A stretch of 64,000 nt of DNA from Arbacia lixula (Eukaryota > Echinodermata > Echinoidea > Arbacioida > Arbaciidae), in assembly GCA_963669155.1 (NCBI GenBank), contig OZ022584.1, positions 15,106,179 through 15,170,178 of the forward strand. The letters run 5' to 3'. A program made the translations under genes and the position numbers. The notes under the pieces were generated by a model. The model made no database searches and was not told where the DNA came from. It saw only the letters and a program-made list of their open reading frames with translations. Below, in pieces: positions 12,517 through 21,469 of this stretch. Position 1 is the stretch's first letter; each line of letters starts with the position of its first letter.

Positions 12517-13074
12517 CACCCTTTTCTCATTGGGTTTTCTTAGCCCTGTACTATCCTTAGCCCCGTACAAGTTTTTGAAGCTTTTCACACTGGTATTTAT
12601 TAGCCCCATACCATTTCTTAAACCTGACTAGCTGTTCTCACTCGAAATCGTTAGCCCCGTACTTTCTCGACAGCTTATGAATATTTATGAATGTACGTCT
12701 TGCACATCGGCTCTTTACCACTCCGCATAAAGGTCACTAGCCCGTCGGGCGCTATCTGATTGGTCTCGGCGTTTCGGCTTTGAGAGCTGACACTGCATTA
12801 CTTTAGCCCCATATTTTTTTTCGTTTCTGTTCTCACTGGCGCTCTTAGCCCCGGACTTTTTGGCTTGGCCCTGCAATTGCGGGGTTAGCTCTGCAGGGCC
12901 AAATAATCCCAGATTATTGGTGGGGCTATCCCACTTTGGTAAAAACAAGTGAGAACAGAAAGTGGTCTAAGCTTAGCCCGTACTATAGGTGGGGCTAAGG
13001 CCCCCCCCCCCCCCCCCCTTAGCCCCACCTATAGTATGGGGCTAAGGAAGTTTTTGCCAGTGTGAAAAGCATTT
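12517..13074. mobile_element. MITE, family D (copy 1), with 10-base flanking duplication
   Basis: Flanked on both sides by ACATGTACTA (12507-12516 and 13075-13084), a likely target-site duplication; the 8-base core would fit a hAT-type element. Ends are loosely inverted (CCTTTTCTCATTGG against GCTTTTCACACTGG). The interior has repeated TTAGCCCCGTAC motifs, and a near-perfect hairpin at about 12975-13041 with arms CTATAGGTGGGGCTAAGG and its complement around a run of C. A second copy lies at 51795-52348. The 77-codon minus frame at 12715-12948 is inside it and is not a gene. Confidence 0.75.
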
Positions 13075-13171
13075 ACATGTACTAAGTCTGAAGCAAATCT
13101 TTTAAGTGGTTCTATTTTGCGTAAAATGACAAATTGACAAATGACAAATTGGGCAATATTTCACAACGTTC

Positions 13172-13601
13172 ATTGGGCGTGTTTATCATCTTTTCAGAAT
13201 TTGAAACGCGTTTCCAAAGGCCTTTACAAACGTTTCCAAAGGCCTTTGCAAACGCGTTTAAAAAAAAAATGGTGAGTTTATCAACTCAATCGCTCAAGTC
13301 GAAAACCGACCTTGTCACTGCGCAGCTCTACTGCCCCGTTACACATGCACTGTAGTACAAGAGTGTGCGATCGATGTGTTTACGGAAACACATGGTTTCA
13401 AGTCGTTTTATCTCGCTTCTGTAAACGCGTTTCTGGCTCAAACGCGTTTAGGATAGCACAAATTTGCGTGTTTCAAAACAGCTTACCGAACCCCATAATC
13501 AAAACTCCTTTGCGTTTATCAACTCCCTGAAACACGTTTAATTTTTTTTTAAAACCTTGGAAACCTTAATTCAACCAAAGAAAGAGTTGATATACACGCC
13601 C
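13172..13601. mobile_element. MITE-like element with GGGCGTGTTTATCA ends
   Basis: Left end GGGCGTGTTTATCATCTTTT and right end, reversed, GGGCGTGTATATCAACTCTTT form terminal inverted repeats. The interior has repeated AAACGCGTTT blocks. It sits inside the older family C repeat. Two short overlapping plus-strand frames in it (13134-13530) have no gene-like character. Confidence 0.6.
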
Positions 13602-14000
13602 ATTGACCGTTTTATAGACAATTTTACACAGGTCATTAGTTTTAATTAATTACATACTGTACAGGTACCAAGTTTGATGTAAATCCATTGAACCTTTCTC
13701 AAGATATTGCGTAAATGATTTCGGAACGGATGGACAGACAACCCGAAAACATAATGTAATGCCTCCTTCCACTTTGTGGCAGAGACATAAAATGTATTAC
13801 AGTTCACATTTTTAAAAATATAAGAACTTTCTAAATGATACCGGTACATCTACTTCCTAAAATCTTAAATGAATAATACAAATATTTTCTTTTCTGAGAA
13901 TTGAGGGTGTATGCACTGTATGTACAATGTATAAACCAACGTCGTATTACATCAAGTTAGTGATGGTCGTTATTGGGTAATATTCTGCAGTAATATTCTT

Positions 14001-14555
14001 AAAGAGGAAGTCCACGCTGATATAAAACTGTTTGTAAAGGGACAGTAAACCAGAAATTCCATGGTCAGTAGAATGTTGTGAAGAGTAGCAAATTTGTTAT
14101 CATTCAAGTGGGCATACATCACTATATTCTTCTACATGATGGGAATGTTGTACGGTATACTGGGTAGGAAACTGAACAGTTTGAGATTGCAGGACTCAAT
14201 GTGATGCTCCATGTATTTAAGGCATAGCTGCTTTTGCTTGTAATAAAAAAAAAACCTTAAATAAATCAATGGAGTTTCTGAGCAGCTCCTCCATTTCAAT
14301 TTTCTAAAAAAGAATCACATTCATACAACTGGAGTTGATACAGTATTAAACACATGTATTCATACATACATGTACATTCCTATACAAAATATATCATTCT
14401 ATTCATTCAACAAGAATTTGCATTTGATTCGTTGCAAGGTTTAAACAATCATTACTTTCTTATCCTGCATCTGTTGTCAAACTGTCGTTCTCTGTATCTC
14501 TCATTTGTACACTTTTATTTCAAGTAACTCTTTCTCAGGGTGGACTTCCCCAGAA
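14001..14555. repeat. Possible TIR element (GGAAGTCCACxCTGA ends)
   Basis: AGAGGAAGTCCACGCTGATA at about 14005 and, reversed, GGGGAAGTCCACCCTGAGAA at about 14533-14552 are inverted copies 530 bases apart. An internal poly-A run and AAAGGGACAGTAAACC follow the left end. If real, the right end overlaps the putative polyadenylation signal of the minus-strand unit at 14514-14519. Confidence 0.4.
14514..14519 (-). terminator. AATAAA polyadenylation signal (candidate)
   Basis: Perfect AATAAA on the minus strand, 85 bases after the TAA of the candidate small gene that ends at 14604. Spacing suits a short 3' UTR. Confidence 0.35.
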
Positions 14556-14603
14556 AGAAATATCATTAATTGCTCAACCCTACATTGTGTACAATACAAG
14601 CAC

Positions 14604-17296
14604 TTACTTCTTCCCTGCCTTAGCCTTTCTTTGATTGGTTTGTTTGTTCCTGCGTCGGCTGAAATCTCTGTGAACATACCGTGGGTAGGAGAGCTGAAAA
14701 TAGTGTGTTGAGAAAGCACAAAAAATAATTACAATAAAATTGACTTGAATATGCCACCTGCCGGATGAAAGCCACCAATAATTCATCAAAATTAATCATT
14801 TGGTTTTATTTACTACATACATACTTTTTACTTAAACTAGTAGGGATTCAAAGCTTTCAATGATACCAAGCATATTAAGTTAACTGTTCAAAGCACAACC
14901 AATATAACATATTATCATAGAAGAAATCAATGATATCTTATGCAGAGAAAGATGCGTCCCCTGCTGTCTGCTCTGTTGTCATATTTTAAAGTTAGTGATG
15001 CCATATCTCCACATAATACAGATTACAGGTACACTCATAGCAATAAAGAGGCATAATTCTCTCCTTTTCCCATTAAGAATTTCCAAAGTAACGCTATGGC
15101 ACATATAGCAAATCTTACACGGACAAATCTTTTTGATATGAATCTTTTTTGCACCAATATAAACTTGTGATTAAGCGCCTGAGTCATATCAATTTTTTTG
15201 CAAGCCGGGGCTCGATGGCGTTGCTCCGGTCGAGCTTAGGTGCATCAATAAATTCGGGGCGAAGTCGGCACAGTGACAAATTGTGTACAACGGATAGCGG
15301 AGCATGAACGCTAGCGGTCGTGTACATTTTTGTTTATTACATGACGTCATCCAGCCACTGCCGAGAGCCAATTTATGAATGAAAATATAGTAAGCATGCG
15401 CAGTGCAAGCCTTCCATTTCCCCACACAGTATTCCACCAAAACAAGTGTGCATTACTCGTACTTTTCATTGATTCTGATCAATGCACCGGTTTCTACAAA
15501 CGGCTCCAGGGCTCGAAAGCTTCGATCGAGGCCCGGTTTACAAATCGAATCGACTCAGGCTTTTGTGATGCCAAACTTCTTTATCCGTGATCATTGGAGT
15601 TCACCGCATGCATATGCTTGACATGTTAACCGCATAGATTTATTGCTTGTTTTTCAACTTGGAAAAGGCCAGTACTTGTCTTTGAGATTTCAGAAGAGAT
15701 TGAGCTCGTACCTACATGTAGCTACAGAGCAACAGAATATGATGAAACTGAACATTTGAATGGATTATCCACCAAACTCAAAATCAGACAAATATTCCAT
15801 TAGAACACATCTAAATGTGGTAACTTAATCTGAGATGACATGCAAGGTATGAGAGTGCTTTCTGCAAACATTAGAAACATTGAAGAATTCATACCTTTTG
15901 ATAGCGCTGACCTTGCCAGGATGTAGTACAGGCCGGTTGATGGTTTCTGCACCATGTAGATTGCGCTTCTTCCCTGTCAATGATAAGCAGTCCGCACTTC
16001 AATGTCGAACACAGCAACAGTCAAGTCCCTTAACCAAGACCACCTCATCCCTGGTGAGAATCATCCTCTCCTGAGGACATTTGGAGCTGAAAAAGCACAC
16101 ACACAACACAAAACCTAATTAATAAATGTATCTTGATTACCACAGCAGTATCAATTTGTGTGATGTGCTAAATGTAATGTAAAAATGTAACATTTCACAA
16201 CCTGCAATAATATAGAACGGTTGCTAATTAGCTTAATGTTCAGTCCTGCAGGTCAATTTCTTATTTTTGGTAATTTCTATTCATACGTACAGTTCACATT
16301 TTAAAAAAATGGGACGTCATGGTTATCATCACTCCAATTACAGCAATAAAATGTCATATCAATGGAAATAAATTCATGGTGGATCAATGCACCATTTAAT
16401 AGCTTGGCTCAAGATTTGAAGTAAACATGCCATAATTTATGCAAAAAGTACTGCACTGCAATTACAATAAACAACATCTATGACACTTACTCTCTTGATG
16501 TGTTGTTTGATGCCAATTGTGGAATACAGGAACACAAGTAGGCCTGCCTACCTACGCCTTCCTTCATTTGGACAAGAAGAGTATGTAGCTCTGAAATCCT
16601 AAAAAGAAAATAAAGTATCACAAATATGCTTGGAAGTCATGGGAATCTACTTTTAAATCAAGATAGTCTAAATTACTATGTACAGAGTTGCGTGTCCTAT
16701 AAAAGTTCTAAGATATAGTGTACATGTGTTCTAACTTTTTCTGGCATGCAAATGCTAGAAATACCATTTATTTTTAAGCATATATATTTTTTTATAACCT
16801 TTAATATTAGATAGTCTAGTCAATTGTTATTTCATTTAACAGTAGGCAGTACATTAAATAAAGATATAAACTCGAGTTCTGATTACCACCAAAGCCAGAT
16901 GATCAGGTATACGGTACTATCTATTAACATGATTCTCATACGTAGGTGTAATTGCTACATTAATTAGCATTGCATATGTAAGAATTCTTCAATTAATCAT
17001 GATTGGGACTAAAATTAATGATGATCTGGCCAGGCCGGGGCCATGCATGCTTACTACGTTGGTAATTTTCAGTCATTCATTCTTTCAATTGCCCTCAATA
17101 TGTTAAAACAATGTAATTAATCATGTGGTAACAATTCACCAAACTTTTAAAGACCTGATCTCAAACCGATTGCTTACGAGCTCTTTAATTTAGTAGCTTT
17201 AAATTATGATTTCATATCTTTGACAAAGCATCAAATATGGAAAGTGAACTATAAATTATATTAAATTACAAACCTGTGTTCATCCAGGGCATCCAT
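14604..17296 (-). CDS. Unidentified small spliced gene (about 99 codons, candidate)
   Basis: Splice-bounded exons on the minus strand: 5' exon ending 19253 (GTAAGA donor), exon 17386-17274 (CTTCAG acceptor, GTTTGT donor), 16598-16491 (TTTTTAG, GTAAGT), 15973-15895 (or 16086-15895 with an alternative acceptor; GTATGA donor) and 14693 to the TAA at 14604. With start ATG at 17296 the phases chain without a stop: MDALDEHR, then ISELHTLLVQMKEGVGRQAY, a cysteine-containing middle, and a very basic end (RDFSRRRNKQ ... KAKAGKK). I do not recognise the protein. Using the 16086 acceptor gives an early stop. A 58-codon upstream frame also runs through exons 1 and 2, so the start is uncertain. The unit could be a non-coding RNA. 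It lies between the inverted arms and diverges from COX15. Confidence 0.35.
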
Positions 17297-17835
17297 GCCA
17301 GACTGCTATGGACATTCCAGGGGGTAATAGTACAGGCATGCTTCATTTGTCTTGGTAGTGTCTATAGCCTCCCTCCTCACACAAATCTGAAGAAATTAAA
17401 AAGGGAATAAAATGATATCAGTATTTTGGACAGCAGTCACATCACAATTTGATGTATTGGCAATAAGCTACATGTAGTTTAACGAATTACATCACACATG
17501 AAATGGCTTTCCATGTTGAAGAAGTTTAGGGTTAATCTTATTTCTTGCCTCTCATGCGTAACTACATGTACAACTCAATAACAGTTATAACTGTACGAGG
17601 TGAATCGTATATTACAACCACCATCGGTCAGCTGCCGATTCTCACAGCGGACTCCTTACTCCTAGTCCTAGCCCTATGAGGAACCCCACAGCTATGGCAT
17701 AGGGTACTACATCAAGCTTTTAAAAATCGCATCGTTTTGGTTTGCTAAGCTGCTTGGAAAAAATATCACTGATTTAGGCACAGAAAGCAACCTCAAAAAG
17801 ATACCCTTCTAACCCTACTAACTTGGCCTGACTTG

Positions 17836-18705
17836 GTAAGAGTATTTTTGTGATTTCTATCAAGCCGTTTTACCAAACGCTTACCAAACCAAAATGTTGA
17901 TGCGTTTTCAATAGTTCAACATACATGTGGCGCTATTGTTCATAAGTGTATCAGTCACCAATTTCCTTGAATGTTGGGTTTGACTACTAATAAATCGACC
18001 CGTACACATGAATGAATTACTCATTTCAAGTACATTGATCACATGTGAATGGCTAAATGTAGTGAATGTATACTTGCACTATATGTTTGAAATTTTGAGC
18101 AATGTTACATATTCCCTCTTCACATATCTTTCTTAAAAATTATACGTTCCGTCAAGGCTGCCATCTTGGCTGTTCGAGAATGTACACGAATAAATGGGAA
18201 TTGACGCATGCGCATAAGCTTTAATCTTCACCATCACAGCTGCCGTCTCGCCGTGAAATTATGAACCACTTCAGTTCGTAAACAATAAAAAAAAATACAA
18301 CATGGATAAAAATCATCTTTAAACCAGCCACAAGACAATTCAGGTATATATTCTGCGTAAATATGTGCAATACTTGTGAGTTTTGAGCAAAGAGAATTGT
18401 TAAAATTTACTGATCTAATCACGACATTGTTGCTCCAAAGCCTCCAAAGCTCAGTGCTATGAAGCCCGCTCACTGCGTGACTATTTTCTATATTTCGAGG
18501 ATTATTTTGTCCGCGGACATTGATTGAAATTGACCCCTTTTTCCGCGTTTTTGGTAACGATCATGCGGTCCCTAATTCACATTGAGTGACCGCACCGGGC
18601 TCCAAAGCTCAGTGCTACGAGGCCCGCTCACTGCGTGACTCGGTAAGAGTATTTTTGTGATTGCTACCGAACCGTTTTACCAAACACTTACCAAACCACT
18701 GGTCG
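17836..18705. repeat. Pair of diverged direct repeats about 805 bases apart
   Basis: GGTAAGAGTATTTTTGTGAT followed by a CCGTTTTACCAAAC block occurs at about 17836-17895 and again at about 18640-18705. A second pair, CTCCAAAGCTCAGTGCTA with GCCCGCTCACTGCGTGACT, occurs at about 18437-18483 and 18600-18640. This suggests segmental duplication within the spacer upstream of the small gene candidate. Confidence 0.6.
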
Positions 18706-18711
18706 CAGTAA

Positions 18712-18800
18712 GCCAGGGTCAGGGTTAGGTTTATAGATCTATGTTTAGGGTTAGGTACTGGGATTAGGTTTGCAGGGTTAGGTAAACTTTAGGGTTTAAA
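18712..18800 (+). repeat. Degenerate TTAGGG-like tract
   Basis: Several GGGTTAGG and TTAGGGTTAGG words within about 90 bases, mixed with variant spacing. It resembles an old interstitial telomere-like repeat or simple-sequence decay. A second tract is at 54815-54890. Confidence 0.5.
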
Positions 18801-19253
18801 CTCATATGGATACACTTATGAACTAGCGCCCATACTATGTAGGACCCCACGCTAGGCAGGAGCGAGAGGGCTACCTTATTCCCAGTAAGACAAGAATAAG
18901 ATTCAGGCCAGCACCTCTCCCCAAAACTTGAGTCAAGATCAGTTTGATTTTTATCTTATAAATTAGGATCTAGAGTCTCATAAAACTTACTTGAATAGCA
19001 AGTTACGTTAGAATATCAAGGAAGAGTACATTAATTAGCACCTAAAACAGTATACAAACTCAAAGAGTAGAGAAACGTCGATACTTAACTTGCAGGTATA
19101 TTACTAATACTAACACCATTGTAAGTACATGGGAACAGTATGTATGCTTATGTACAAAAAACTATATGTGAGCGTGAATTTGACAATAATTATGTAAGAA
19201 ACATGGTATCTTCAACTTCACAAATCCTACAGTAAATACCACAAGGTCTTACC

Positions 19254-19440
19254 TCAATACCTGATGTTGATAATTCGCAGAAGAAATCAATAGAGATGAT
19301 GATGATGACACATTTTCGCCCCAAACTGCTCTTCTGATCCTTCATGCCCCAACCGCTCAGCTCAATTCAAACTGGCGCTAGATTCAAGCTGGCTGCCTTG
19401 CGCTGTGATTGGACGCCAAAAATCGCTCATCGGACACACA
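19254..19440 (-). promoter_or_regulatory. Possible promoter/first exon of the minus-strand small unit
   Basis: On the minus strand this has TCCAATCA (CCAAT box), TTTTTGGCG and GGGGCGAAAA (E2F-like words) within 110 bases, followed by the exon that ends at 19253. It is GC-richer than its surroundings. Function is inferred from motifs only. Confidence 0.3.
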
Positions 19441-20135
19441 CACACACACTTTTTTTTTTTTTTTTTCATAACACACACACACACACACACACACACATAA
19501 CACACACACACATAACACACACACACCCTCTCACACACACACACGCACACACACACTCACACATACACGCACACGCACACACACACGCAATCACACACAC
19601 ATGCACACGCACACACACACACACTTACACATACACGCACATACACACACACTCACACACACTCACACACACTTACACATACACACCCACCCACACACAC
19701 AATCACACACACACGCACATACACACACACGCACACACACTTACACATACACGCACACACACACACACTCACACACACTCACACACACTTACACATACAC
19801 ACCCACCCACACACACAATCACACACACACGCACATACACACACACGTACACACACTCACACATACGCACGCACACGTACACACACACTCACGCAGACAC
19901 TCACACACACGCACACACGTACGCACACACACAATCACACACACATGCACATACACACACACACGCACACACACTCACACATACGCACGCATACACACAC
20001 CCACTCACACACACACGCACCCACACATACACACACACACGTAGGCCTACACACAAACACACAGACAGACACACACATACGCAGACACACACACAGCCAC
20101 ACAAACACACATGCACACACACACACATGCACAAC
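19431..20135. repeat. Long (CA)n-derived satellite
   Basis: About 700 bases of CA with regular T, G and CC interruptions, giving a higher-order unit of about 115 bases (ACTCACACACACTTACACAT with CCCACCCACAC). It yields a 284-codon His/Thr frame on the plus strand and Cys/Val frames on the minus strand; none are genes. Confidence 0.95.
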
Positions 20136-20179
20136 TCAGTAAATGTAAATGTCATGACAACTGCTAGCATCGTGCATAG

Positions 20180-20636
20180 TATTGTGAAAATATCATGATC
20201 ACATCACAATCTGATAATATCATGATAATATCTTGGCTCTTTTGTAAATGGTATCTTTGGAAATATCATGATATAACTGCCAATATCATAGTATTCTAAC
20301 AAAGATCATGGTAACATGATAATACTTCTGTTAATATCATGATAACATCATGGTACTCCTGCGCATATCATGATAATATCAAAGTTTTTCTGTAACTGTC
20401 ATGATACTTTTGCGAATATCATGGTAAAATCATAATATTTTGGTGAATATCATGATAATATCATAGTATTTCTGCAACTATCATGATAATTTTGCGAATA
20501 TCATGATAAAATCATAATATTTTGGTGAATATCATGATAATATCATAGTATTTCTGCAACTATCATGATACTTTTGCGAATATCATGATAAAATCATAAT
20601 ATTTTGGTGAATATCATGATAATAGTATAATACTTT
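20180..20636. repeat. ATCATGATA satellite, right side
   Basis: Units of about 70 bases combining AATATCATGATAATATCATA, GTATTTCTGCAACTATCATG and CATAATATTTTGGTG, repeated at least three times between about 20385 and 20625. It shares the ATCATGATA core with 9108-9960 and sits, like it, on the inner side of an inverted arm. Confidence 0.85.
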
Positions 20637-21168
20637 TTTGTAAGGGCTGAGATTTCTCGTCCTCGACGAGTAGATGACAGCAGCCAATCAGCGCCCGTAC
20701 AGATGATGTAATGCAAATCGCACGTGCGACCGGCTGTTTTGTAGACAAGCTCGGTAGGGGCCCGGGTAGGGGGTGTGCCAGATGACGCCACACGCACCGT
20801 CGTTCGCGTTCTCTGTCTTTTAGCGAAACTGCATGTGAATTGCCGAGGACGGACGGCGAGAACAGATTGCTCACTGATCTTGTTTCCGTCCGCGGGGCTA
20901 TAACGAAAGCTCCCTACTGATGCGCAATGTCCCTTTCAGTTTCATGACATCACACCATCAGCTTGATGGTGTTAATGTATGCAAAAGACATGAAAGGACG
21001 TTTATTACTGGCTGCCTCTGGGATAGGAGCGCAGTGCATGCGCTCATTAATATTGGTTAAAATCTTCCTAAAATATTTTTCGGAATACCAAAGATAAAAT
21101 ATTTTAAGGACATTGTATCTTAGAGGAGATAAAATTTTTATCTCTGTGGATTTTCGGAATACCGCCCG
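20637..21168 (-). mobile_element. Right arm of the long inverted repeat
   Basis: Read on the minus strand it starts GGGCGGTATTCCGAAAA at 21168, has an internal GGTATTCCGAAAA, a GAGCTTTCGTTAT block near 20908 and ends CCCTTACAAAAAAGTAT next to the satellite, mirroring 8609-9107. It ends about 300 bases before the COX15 start codon, so it borders the COX15 promoter. Confidence 0.55.
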
Positions 21169-21314
21169 AGGGCGCAATTGCTATCCAGACATTTTTATGC
21201 AGTTATCACACTGAACTATACCACTAAACCATTTTAGCTTTCCATAGTTGTATATTTTGTGTAACGTGCGAATCGCTGGATTATGCAAGACCGAAACAGA
21301 CAGTTTCACGTGTG

Positions 21315-21320
21315 TATAAA
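21315..21320 (+). promoter_or_regulatory. TATA-like box upstream of COX15
   Basis: TATAAA within GTGTATAAATCG, 155 bases upstream of the COX15 ATG, in a locally less AT-rich stretch. It would place transcription start near 21345. Position-based inference. Confidence 0.35.
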
Positions 21321-21357
21321 TCGTATGCGCTATGCGGATTCAGTGAACGGGCACATT

Positions 21358-21444
21358 ATGCGAAGGCAAAGCGAACTTATAACAGTGGTCAGTGCAGTGC
21401 ACGTAAACTCAATCAAGAAAACTGAAGTTCCAACATCATTATAG
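21358..21444 (+). other. Upstream ORF in the COX15 leader (28 codons)
   Basis: ATG at 21358 opens a frame starting MRRQSELITV that closes with TAG at 21444, 25 bases before the COX15 ATG at 21470. If transcription starts near the TATA-like box, this uORF would be in the mRNA. No evidence of use. Confidence 0.3.
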
Positions 21445-21469
21445 AGTTAGAACTTAATCGTTTGCCACG

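Larger units (their letters stand above)
11930..13870. repeat. Old dispersed repeat, family C, split by two nested MITEs
   Basis: Begins with AGAGCATTTTGACTGCCAC, continues with TTGACCTTTGACCT-like and AATGTTGGCATT tandem segments, and ends with CAAGATATTGCGTAAA, GGACGGATGGACAGACAACC and a hairpin around CATAATGTAATGCCTCC. The same order of motifs is found at 53190-54290. Here the element is interrupted by insertions at 12517-13074 and 13172-13601, which dates it as the oldest layer. Confidence 0.6.

Noticed and set aside
12715..12948. 77-codon minus-strand ORF
   Set aside because: Entirely inside the family D MITE and overlapping its repeated motifs.
19344..20198. 284-codon His/Thr-rich ORF and Cys/Val-rich ORFs on the opposite strand
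   Set aside because: They are translations of a (CA)n satellite; every frame is open because of the repeat.
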